Positions 25,412 to 29,656 of a stretch of 34,079 nucleotides of DNA are shown piece after piece; positions within the stretch are counted from its first letter, which is position 1; each line of letters opens with the position of its first letter. Source of the DNA: a virus. The translations under genes were made by a program, and so were the position numbers. The DNA is taken from positions 1-34,079 of IMG/VR virus record IMGVR_UViG_3300022602_000264; one strand, written 5' to 3'. The notes under the pieces are model-generated. The model had not been told where the DNA came from. It worked only from the letters and a program-made list of their open reading frames with translations, and did no database searches.

Positions 25412-25931
25412 CATCATCATCGTTATCATAACTTTCATTGGGATCGTGCTCGATGACGCGCGAGGCGCTCAGGAGGGCCTGCTTGAAGGCCTCTCGACTT
25501 CCTGCGTCAAGTCGCCGCACGTCGATCGTCTGGGGCTTCACGCTGACTTGGCCAGTGACTTCGACGGCCGCGTTGTTGCCATAGATCCTCGGCGCCATCT
25601 TCATCGCACGCCATTGAGCCGTCGAGATCTTGAGCTTCATAACCTCGACGTTTTCCTTCGTCGTTTCTTCCGCCATCGCCTCGATGCGATCAAGCAGGAA
25701 GTCGGCGAGCCCTTCACGCGCGTGCGCGCACCGGGTGCGAAAATCGGGCCGATGTTCGAACCACGAATACACCGTAAACCGGCTCGGCATGCCGGCATCC
25801 GAGCAGATCTTGGTCAGGTTCTCGCCCTCGATCATCCTGCGGCAGATCTCGTCGGCGACGTCCTGCGAATAGGTCGAGGGGCGCCCGACGCGGCGCTTGG
25901 GCGCTTCTATTAGCCGGGCTTTCTTGGCCAT
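25401..25931 (-). CDS. terS: Terminase small subunit (DNA recognition)
   Basis: A 176-residue protein. A typical HTH opens it: RRVGRPSTYSQDVADEICRR followed by GENLTKICSDAGMPSRFTV and YSWFEHRPDFR (about residues 12-66), the layout of Sf6-type small terminases. The middle is helical (GLADFLLDRIEAMAEETTKE), and KISTAQWRAMKMAPRIYGN is the usual oligomerisation-side motif. The tail is acidic (NESYDNDDDDAA). Its order before terL fits. I chose ATG at 25931, which overlaps the upstream stop as TGATG; a TTG one codon earlier is possible. Confidence 0.88.
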   Translation of the reverse strand: MAKKARLIEAPKRRVGRPSTYSQDVADEICRRMIEGENLTKICSDAGMPSRFTVYSWFEHRPDFRTRCAHAREGLADFLLDRIEAMAEETTKENVEVMKLKISTAQWRAMKMAPRIYGNNAAVEVTGQVSVKPQTIDVRRLDAGSREAFKQALLSASRVIEHDPNESYDNDDDDAA

Positions 25932-26074
25932 CAATCAGTGTCCCAGTTGATGTTTGCCTCTTCGAGCGCGATCTCATCCCAGATCTCGCGATTGATCTCG
26001 TCACTGTAAATTTCCCAGCCGACGACGTCATCGACGTCGGGCACGGGATTAGTGAAATCGAAGACGATGGTCAT
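25931..26074 (-). CDS. 47-aa acidic protein ahead of terS
   Basis: A short gene of 47 codons. The protein begins MTIVFDFTNPVPDVDDVVGW and continues EIYSDEINREIWDEIALEEA, ending NINWDTD. It is strongly acidic and has no Cys. The ATG overlaps the stop of the GapR-like gene as ATGA, with GGAG about 9 bases upstream, and its own stop overlaps terS as TGATG. Both overlaps and the lack of any alternative gene there support it. Function unknown. Confidence 0.75.
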   Translation of the reverse strand: MTIVFDFTNPVPDVDDVVGWEIYSDEINREIWDEIALEEANINWDTD

Positions 26075-26349
26075 AACTTGATCTCCACAGTGTCTGCGAA
26101 CTTGCCCAAGGGCGTCTCCTCGAAGCCCTCGACGGCGCTCATGTACAGGTCGAAGATGGTCTGGTTCTGCTCACGCTGGTGTTGGGGCTTCTTGCGCTCG
26201 GCGACGACCTTCTTGAGGATCTTGACGTCGTATCCGTTGCCCTTAGCCTCCTTGTAAATCTCTGATATGTCGAGCGAAATGGCTGTCTTCTCGTCTTCCA
26301 TTTTCTCGATGCGCTGGACGATGCTGGCGATCTGGTTATTGCTAATCAT
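26071..26349 (-). CDS. GapR-like DNA-binding protein (DUF2312)
   Basis: A 92-residue protein with the DUF2312/GapR pattern: IASIVQRIEKMEDEKTAISL followed by DISEIYKEAKGNGYDVKIL and KKVVAERKK, then a second helix with IFDLYMSAVEG. The '[IL]..RIE..E.EK......I...Y.EAKGNG.D.K.L.K....RK' run is very characteristic. GapR is an alphaproteobacterial protein that grips overtwisted DNA near replication forks. Here it heads the packaging operon, suggesting a phage-borne copy acting on phage DNA topology or on regulation. GAGGGGAACTAGTC precedes the ATG. Confidence 0.88.
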   Translation of the reverse strand: MISNNQIASIVQRIEKMEDEKTAISLDISEIYKEAKGNGYDVKILKKVVAERKKPQHQREQNQTIFDLYMSAVEGFEETPLGKFADTVEIKL

Positions 26350-26382
26350 GACTAGTTCCCCTCGCTATTGTGCGACCAAGGC

Positions 26383-26411
26383 AGTGTGCTTGAATTTCCG
26401 CACAGCGTCAA
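26383..26411 (-). promoter_or_regulatory. Putative promoter for the GapR-terminase operon
   Basis: On the minus strand TTGACG (26411-26406) and CACACT (26388-26383) are separated by 17 bases. The -35 is good, the -10 poor. A TGTGC...GCACA inverted repeat (10-base gap) covers the spacer and -10, as an operator might. The start of transcription would be near 26376, about 27 bases before the ATG. Confidence 0.45.
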
Positions 26412-26461
26412 TCGGGCCGAATTTGCGGGAGATTGCGGCCCACCGAAATTATTTTTCAAAA

Positions 26462-26540
26462 AAGTTATCCACAGGGATCCAACGCTATAGACAGGCGAAA
26501 TTTCTTCGCCTATAAGAGGGACATGGTTGCTTCTAACCAC
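26462..26540 (+). promoter_or_regulatory. Promoter module P1 (DnaA box, operator, 5' stem-loop)
   Basis: A perfect DnaA box TTATCCACA lies at 26465-26473. The -35 TAGACA (26488-26493) and -10 TATAAG (26511-26516) are 17 bases apart. The spacer is exactly the palindrome GGCGAAATTTCTTCGCC (6-5-6). At the predicted transcript start, TGGTT (26524-26528) and AACCA (26535-26539) form a 5-bp stem with a 6-base loop. Unlike P2 and P3 there is no upstream second copy of the palindrome. It drives the two genes starting at 26553 and 26780. Confidence 0.75.
26465..26473 (+). promoter_or_regulatory. DnaA box 1
   Basis: TTATCCACA, identical to the strong consensus box. It begins 23 bases before the -35 of P1 and follows an AT-rich stretch (26447-26464). 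Confidence 0.7.
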
Positions 26541-26552
26541 ATGGAGATTGAC

Positions 26553-26753
26553 ATGACCGACCTGACCGCCGCCCGCGCCGCCTTCGAAGTTGCCAGCCTG
26601 AACTTCACCGACGGTTTCGATTACGATCAGCGCGCTGCTTACGAAGCCGCCCGTGACGACCTCTACGCCGCTGAATGCTACGCCGAGCGCGAAGCCACTG
26701 AGGCCGCCGAGATCGCCGCCGACAAGAAATTCTGGAAGAACCGCGCTTTTTAA
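26553..26753 (+). CDS. Small early acidic helical protein
   Basis: A 66-residue protein starting MTDLTAARAAFEVASLNFTD and ending FWKNRAF. It is Ala-rich, acidic and helical (DQRAAYEAARDDLYAAECYA, EREATEAAEIAADKKF). The start is the second ATG of ATGGAGATTGACATG: GGAG lies 6 bases before it, and the first ATG has no ribosome site of its own. It is the first gene behind P1. Codon use is like its neighbours. No family recognised. Confidence 0.75.
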   Translation: MTDLTAARAAFEVASLNFTDGFDYDQRAAYEAARDDLYAAECYAEREATEAAEIAADKKFWKNRAF

Positions 26754-26779
26754 TTAACCCCAACCGAATGGAGATTGAT

Positions 26780-27043
26780 ATGATCAAGCAAGTTAAGACC
26801 AAGCAAGCGGGCATCCTCGGCATCATGCGCAGGGCCCCCTTCGTGACGGGATTCAAGGAGGCCCAGACAGGCAAGCCCCTGCGTTATGACGCCTATGAGC
26901 ACGACATCAATGGCCAGTGGGACTATGAGCGCGGGCGCCTGCTGGGCCTGATGTTTGACGGCCCCCTAAAGGTGGGAAAGGCCGTCAATCGTGGCGCTGC
27001 AGTGCAGCTCGCGCGCGCCTTCCAGCAAAAAGAGATCCTGTAA
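26780..27043 (+). CDS. Small early basic phage protein
   Basis: An 87-residue protein, MIKQVKTKQAGILGIMRRAP at the start. The middle YDAYEHDINGQWDYERGRLL resembles the 'W.YERGR.....' motif of many small phage proteins of unknown role. The end is a helix (VNRGAAVQLARAFQQKEIL). The start is the second ATG of the ATGGAGATTGATATG cassette. It follows the 66-aa gene by 26 bases with no hairpin between, so both share the P1 transcript. Confidence 0.75.
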   Translation: MIKQVKTKQAGILGIMRRAPFVTGFKEAQTGKPLRYDAYEHDINGQWDYERGRLLGLMFDGPLKVGKAVNRGAAVQLARAFQQKEIL

Positions 27044-27048
27044 AAAAG

Positions 27049-27057
27049 TTATCCACA
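27049..27057 (+). promoter_or_regulatory. DnaA box 2
   Basis: TTATCCACA, a perfect consensus box five bases after the stop codon at 27043 and 25 bases before the -35 of P2. Confidence 0.7.
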
Positions 27058-27080
27058 GGGTGCGAAAATGCTTCGCACCC
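27058..27080 (+). terminator. Hairpin with operator core upstream of P2
   Basis: A perfect 9-bp stem with a 5-base loop, starting 15 bases after the stop of the 87-aa gene. The following CTCTTTAC is only a weak U-run. It can act as a partial terminator for P1 transcripts and, because its core GCGAAAATGCTTCGC matches the spacer operator, as an upstream operator. Confidence 0.5.
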
Positions 27081-27153
27081 TCTTTACATGCGAAATTTAT
27101 TCGTGCTAAGGTTCAATCACGGTCGCTGATGACCGCAGTCTCTGGAGCCCACC

Positions 27154-27429
27154 ATGTCCTTCGCCCCCTACTACAACACCGCCGACATGACCCAGCCCCG
27201 CCTGCTTGGGCAGTTCGATGTCGGCAGCATCTGCTTCGAGTTCAGCGCCCGTCCCGAGGATGATCGTGGCGGCGCCTTCCCCGGCTATCCCCACCGGATC
27301 TTCACCCTCGACGGGGATCGCTCCGCCTTGGTCCTCAAGACCGTCGCCTACGTTGTGATTGACGAGCGCGAGGATGGATCGCCGATTCACGAGAAGTGGG
27401 AAATCAAGCGCCACAAGGCCTACGCCTAA
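27154..27429 (+). CDS. Small early protein of unknown function
   Basis: A 91-residue protein, MSFAPYYNTADMTQPRLLGQ then FDVGSICFEFSARPEDD. A strand-rich core (HRIFTLDGDRSALVLKTVAY, VVIDEREDG) suggests a small beta-fold. The Shine-Dalgarno TGGAG lies 6 bases before the ATG; unlike most of its neighbours it lacks the ATGGAGATTGACATG cassette. First gene behind P2. No family recognised. Confidence 0.75.
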   Translation: MSFAPYYNTADMTQPRLLGQFDVGSICFEFSARPEDDRGGAFPGYPHRIFTLDGDRSALVLKTVAYVVIDEREDGSPIHEKWEIKRHKAYA

Positions 27430-27433
27430 AAAC

Positions 27434-27449
27434 GGGGGCTCCGGCCCCT
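27434..27449 (+). other. Intercistronic GC hairpin 1
   Basis: GGGGC / GCCCC stem with a TCCG loop (plus a G-T pair outside), 4 bases after the stop of the 91-aa gene and before the next start cassette. No T-run follows. A very similar hairpin occurs at 28172-28187. Likely an RNA-processing or stability element. Confidence 0.5.
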
Positions 27450-27475
27450 CCCACCCCAATTCAATGGAGATTGAC

Positions 27476-27754
27476 ATGAAATTCCGCTTTTACACCCTCG
27501 GCGACACCCTCCCCTCCCTCGCCTTCACCGCCACCGGCGTCGATCTGTATGACCACATGTGCGAGGCCATCGTGGACCACGTCCTCGGCGCCGACCCTTA
27601 CTCCGAGGCTGCGGCCCGCGACCTCATGGAGATCGTAGCGATGGAGACCCCTGACGAGGCCGAGTACATCGAGGCCGTGTTCGTACAGGGAACGCTTGTC
27701 GGCTCAATGGACGCCCCATTCGCCCTCGACCCCAGTGAGTATGTAAAAATTTAA
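27476..27754 (+). CDS. Small early acidic protein
   Basis: A 92-residue acidic protein, MKFRFYTLGDTLPSLAFTAT then GVDLYDHMCEAIVDHVLGAD, a helical middle with DLMEIVAMETPDEAEYIEAV, and the end DAPFALDPSEYVKI. Two clusters of acidic residues surround the middle helix. The start is the second ATG of the ATGGAGATTGACATG cassette. It shares the P2 transcript with the 91-aa gene. Its stop codon is followed within a few bases by DnaA box 3. No family recognised. Confidence 0.75.
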   Translation: MKFRFYTLGDTLPSLAFTATGVDLYDHMCEAIVDHVLGADPYSEAAARDLMEIVAMETPDEAEYIEAVFVQGTLVGSMDAPFALDPSEYVKI

Positions 27755-27755
27755 G

Positions 27756-27764
27756 TTATTCACA
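27756..27764 (+). promoter_or_regulatory. DnaA box 3
   Basis: TTATTCACA fits the TTATNCACA consensus. It overlaps the last three bases of the box with the start of the P3 hairpin, so DnaA binding and hairpin or operator use may exclude each other. Confidence 0.6.
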
Positions 27765-27790
27765 GGGTGCGAAAATCCTTCGCACCCTGT
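27762..27790 (+). terminator. Hairpin with operator core upstream of P3
   Basis: A perfect 12-bp stem and 5-base loop that starts 8 bases after the stop at 27754. It is followed by TGACAG rather than a T-run, so termination would be weak; the core GCGAAAATCCTTCGC matches the spacer operator. Confidence 0.5.
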
Positions 27791-27863
27791 TGACAGGCGA
27801 AAATGTTTCGCAGTAAGATCAAACCACGGTCGAGATAGAGACCGCAACCTGATGGAGATTGAT

Positions 27864-28163
27864 ATGACCGCTTCCAACACCGTCGCCGCCGTCGAAGTTT
27901 ACCTCGCCGCCAAGGCGCAGTCCGACGCCGCCGAGACCGTCCTCAAGGCCGCCAAGGCGGACGTCGTCGCCATCGTGGGCGGCTACGGCTTCCTCGAGGG
28001 CGAGACAGCCGACCTTGACGTCGCCGTTCAGTCCCGGGCCTCGATCAACGAAAAGCTCCTGCTCCAGTTTCTGACGCAGGAACAGATCGACGCCTGCAAG
28101 GTCGAGGGCGCCGCCTTCCCGGTCGTGCGCATCAAGGCCAAGAAGGTCCGTAAGGCGGCCTGA
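27864..28163 (+). CDS. Conserved small phage protein, helical plus basic tail
   Basis: A 99-residue protein, MTASNTVAAVEVYLAAKAQS at the start. An Ala/Lys-rich helix (DAAETVLKAAKADVVAIVGG) leads to EGETADLDVAVQSRASINEK, then LLLQFLTQEQIDACKVEG and the basic end RIKAKKVRKAA. The 'L.AAK.[ED]V.A.....G...G......V....R.S......L......E....C...G....V..K' plan recurs in phage early regions and is of unknown function. The start is the second ATG of the ATGGAGATTGATATG cassette, first gene behind P3. Confidence 0.75.
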   Translation: MTASNTVAAVEVYLAAKAQSDAAETVLKAAKADVVAIVGGYGFLEGETADLDVAVQSRASINEKLLLQFLTQEQIDACKVEGAAFPVVRIKAKKVRKAA

Positions 28164-28171
28164 TCATCAAC

Positions 28172-28187
28172 GGGGGCCTCGGCCCCC
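28172..28187 (+). other. Intercistronic GC hairpin 2
   Basis: GGGGGC / GCCCCC stem with a CTCG loop, 8 bases after the stop of the 99-aa gene and 14 before the next start cassette. No T-run. It shares sequence with the hairpin at 27434-27449 (both begin AACGGGGGC). Confidence 0.5.
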
Positions 28188-28213
28188 ACCACCTCACGCT
28201 AATGGAGATCGAC

Positions 28214-28396
28214 ATGCTCAAGTTCATTATCGCCTACCGCAAGAACCCCTCAGACCTGAATGCTCTCAAGCTCATGCGCTACGTCAAGAAACACCCGATG
28301 GGCGTCTGCATGCTCTGCCTCGAAGAGATCTCCATTCTCGAACAGGCTCGGGCGCAACTTGCCCCGCACGCCGAGATGCTGAAGGAGTTCGTGTGA
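28214..28396 (+). CDS. Small early helical protein
   Basis: A 60-residue protein starting MLKFIIAYRKNPSDLNALKL, with MRYVKKHPMGVCMLCLEEIS including a C-x-x-C pair, and a helical end (ILEQARAQLAPHAEMLKEFV). The start is the second ATG of ATGGAGATCGACATG. Its stop overlaps the next ATG as TGATG. The lone CxxC is unlikely to make a metal site unless it pairs with another chain. No family recognised. Confidence 0.72.
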   Translation: MLKFIIAYRKNPSDLNALKLMRYVKKHPMGVCMLCLEEISILEQARAQLAPHAEMLKEFV

Positions 28397-28602
28397 TGAT
28401 CCACCCAATCCACACCTCCCGCCGCAAGCCCGATGGATGCTATGAAATCTACTACTTTAACAAGCTCGTGGGCTGGGCCCGCGAGAGCACCATGAAGAGC
28501 GGGCGCCACAAGATCTGGCGTGCCCTGTCAATCCACGGCGACCTCCGCCACACCCATTCCCTCAACGCCGCGCGCAGCGCCCTACTGGAGATGCACCATT
28601 GA
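28396..28602 (+). CDS. Small early basic protein
   Basis: A 68-residue protein, MIHPIHTSRRKPDGCYEIYY then FNKLVGWARESTMKSGRHKI, ending SALLEMHH. It has many Arg and His. AAGGAG lies 8 bases before the ATG; the ATG overlaps the previous stop. A GTG one codon earlier is a less likely start. No family recognised. Confidence 0.7.
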   Translation: MIHPIHTSRRKPDGCYEIYYFNKLVGWARESTMKSGRHKIWRALSIHGDLRHTHSLNAARSALLEMHH

Positions 28603-28820
28603 GCCCCGACAGCTTCAAGACAACGATGGACAGCCTCGACTTCACCACCGCCGACGTGGCCCTGATCATGGGCGTCACTCGGCGAGCAGTCCAGCTCTGG
28701 GTCTCTGGCGCCTCTCCCGTGCCCCAGTCCTGCGCAATGGTCCTGCAGGGGATCCATGAGGGCCTGCTCACGATGGAATGGGTCGAGAACCAGATCATCG
28801 CCGCCATGCAGATCGCCTGA
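28599..28820 (+). CDS. Helix-turn-helix protein, candidate early regulator
   Basis: A 73-residue protein. Residues 16-47 (FTTADVALIMGVTRRAVQLW followed by VSGASPVPQSCAMVL) fit a Cro/YdaS-type helix-turn-helix: an entry helix, the GVTRRAVQLW recognition helix and a wing or next helix. The start is probably TTG at 28599, overlapping the previous stop as TTGA, with GGAG 9 bases upstream; ATG at residue 10 is an alternative. It is the last gene of the P3 operon and the only plain HTH protein here, so it is a natural candidate for binding the GCGAAA...TTTCGC operators. That link is inference. Confidence 0.75.
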   Translation: MSPDSFKTTMDSLDFTTADVALIMGVTRRAVQLWVSGASPVPQSCAMVLQGIHEGLLTMEWVENQIIAAMQIA

Positions 28821-28848
28821 CGCCCGAGGGGGTGCAGTCAGGCATAGG

Positions 28849-28892
28849 GGGCCGGAGGGACAGGTTCTGCGTCCCCTCCGGCCCTTTCCTTT
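28849..28892 (+). terminator. Strong terminator of the early operon
   Basis: A long stem (GGGCCGGAGGGAC / GTCCCCTCCGGCCC, one bulged base, 9-base loop) is followed by TTTCCTTT. It lies 28 bases after the HTH gene stop and faces the stop of the convergent minus-strand gene. Confidence 0.88.
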
Positions 28893-29151
28893 AGTGGCGC
28901 TGATCGGGGAAGTTCCAGATCGGATTGAGGCGGCGCCCAGCGGGCGTGAAGAAGGCGCGGCCTTCCTCCTCAAGCTGATCGACAGCGTCCCAGACAGCCT
29001 CCTCATCCTCAGAGAAGTGCATGGTTAGCCAGTCCGTCCTGAAGCCCTTCTCACGCCACAGGAGGTTCCAGATCTTGTCCGCGAGGCAAGTCTCGGTCAT
29101 CTGGAACGCAGGAGCGTCGGGGTCGATAATGTCGTATTCGTGCGGGTTCAT
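28891..29151 (-). CDS. Small acidic protein, possible winged-helix
   Basis: An 86-residue protein starting MNPHEYDIIDPDAPAFQMTE. LADKIWNLLWREKGFRTDWL followed by TMHFSEDEEAVWDAVDQLEE and EGRAFFTPAGR looks like three helices and a beta wing, the plan of a small winged-helix protein, but the match is by eye only. The ATG overlaps the HNH stop as ATGA, with AAAGGAGAGAACCC upstream, so it is translated after the HNH gene. Function unknown. Confidence 0.7.
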   Translation of the reverse strand: MNPHEYDIIDPDAPAFQMTETCLADKIWNLLWREKGFRTDWLTMHFSEDEEAVWDAVDQLEEEGRAFFTPAGRRLNPIWNFPDQRH

Positions 29152-29597
29152 GGGTTCTCTCCTTTTGCAGATTTTTTAACCTTTCCCTTTGCTCCGGGGC
29201 TATTTTCTCCCGTTCTTGCCTTGCAATAGGCGATAAATCCGGGCGCGTTCAGGTTCTCCTTCTGCGTTCCCCAGCGCAAATTCTCCGCCCGATTGTTGGT
29301 CGCATCCTCATCTAAATGAATGACAACAGCGCGCCGAAACGGAGCAGGCCCATGAAAAGCTTCGCAAACGGCTCGATGAACTTTGATGTTCCCAAATCTG
29401 TAGGAACAGACGTTCATGTACTCATGCCGAGCAGTCTTGGAAGATCGCGTCTTGTTTCCAAATGTAGGCTTCGGATCATAAACGCGAGTTCCCCCATGAG
29501 GCATCTGCCCAATCTTCGCTGGAAGTTTAATGCGGCCCAGCGAAGACGCTATGAACCCCGGCCTTGATGGAACCGGCAACCAGATTTCACCCTCCAT
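29148..29597 (-). CDS. HNH endonuclease (NUMOD4/HNH_3 homing type)
   Basis: A 149-residue protein. EIWLPVPSRPGFIASSLGRI (4-23) is the NUMOD4-like DNA-reading start. GNIKVHRAVCEAFHGP leads to AVVIHLDEDATNNRAENLRW and GTQKENLNAPGF, the HNH_3 core with the His-Leu-Asp, the paired Asn residues of the second motif and the Trp-Gly-Thr ending. These residues are those of an active nuclease. The tail is short and basic. AAAGGAGTTACC precedes the ATG. Free-standing HNH genes are mobile and often sit between phage genes without disturbing them. See the palindrome that covers its start. Confidence 0.9.
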   Translation of the reverse strand: MEGEIWLPVPSRPGFIASSLGRIKLPAKIGQMPHGGTRVYDPKPTFGNKTRSSKTARHEYMNVCSYRFGNIKVHRAVCEAFHGPAPFRRAVVIHLDEDATNNRAENLRWGTQKENLNAPGFIAYCKARTGENSPGAKGKVKKSAKGENP

Positions 29598-29653
29598 GGT
29601 AACTCCTTTAGAGATGATTACATATCAAGTCTAAAGGATGTCTCATGGAGGGT
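29589..29653. repeat. 65-bp symmetric palindrome over the HNH start
   Basis: Centred on 29621: arms ACCCTCCATG (29589-29598) / CATGGAGGGT (29644-29653), then CCTTTAGA (29605-29612) / TCTAAAGG (29630-29637), then TGAT / ATCA around the centre. The gaps are the same length on each side. In minus-strand mRNA the arms pair with the Shine-Dalgarno and the start codon of the HNH gene, hiding them. Confidence 0.85.
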
Positions 29654-29656
29654 CAA
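29628..29656 (-). promoter_or_regulatory. Putative promoter of the HNH gene
   Basis: On the minus strand TTGACC (29656-29651) and TAGACT (29633-29628) are 17 bases apart. Transcription would start near 29621, the centre of the palindrome, so this message would lack the blocking arms. The -10 is only a moderate match. Confidence 0.5.

Larger units (their letters stand above)
27046..27137 (+). promoter_or_regulatory. Promoter module P2 (DnaA box, paired palindromes, 5' stem-loop)
   Basis: A DnaA box TTATCCACA (27049-27057) is followed directly by a 9-bp hairpin (GGGTGCGAA / TTCGCACCC, 27058-27080). The -35 TTTACA (27083-27088) and -10 TAAGGT (27107-27112) are 18 bases apart. The spacer holds GCGAAATTTATTCGT (27090-27104), a slightly broken copy of the hairpin core, 28 bases downstream of it. 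A CGGTC/GACCG 5-bp stem (27120-27135) lies at the predicted transcript start. It is nearly a direct repeat of P3. Confidence 0.78.
27753..27846 (+). promoter_or_regulatory. Promoter module P3 (DnaA box, paired palindromes, 5' stem-loop)
   Basis: A DnaA box TTATTCACA (27756-27764) leads into a perfect 12-bp hairpin (27762-27790; ACAGGGTGCGAA / TTCGCACCCTGT, 5-base loop). The -35 TTGACA (27790-27795) and -10 TAAGAT (27814-27819) are 18 bases apart. The spacer contains the perfect palindrome GCGAAAATGTTTCGC (27797-27811), 28 bases downstream of the hairpin's core copy. A CGGTC/GACCG stem (27827-27844) with an 8-base loop lies at the predicted transcript start. The best -35 of the three makes P3 probably the strongest. 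Confidence 0.8.

Noticed and set aside
26352-26540. 62-codon minus-strand frame in the divergent promoter region
   Set aside because: It spans the P1 operator, the DnaA box and the minus-strand promoter; its amino acids look random and its stop lies just before the GapR-like gene. Regulatory DNA explains it better.
26465-27764. A classic clustered origin based on the three DnaA boxes
   Set aside because: The boxes are about 580 and 710 bp apart and each is tied to a promoter, unlike clustered oriC boxes. Regulation is the simpler reading, though an origin is not excluded.
27058-27790. A CRISPR array from the repeated GGGTGCGAAAAT segments
   Set aside because: Only two copies, 700 bp apart with genes between, and they belong to promoter modules.
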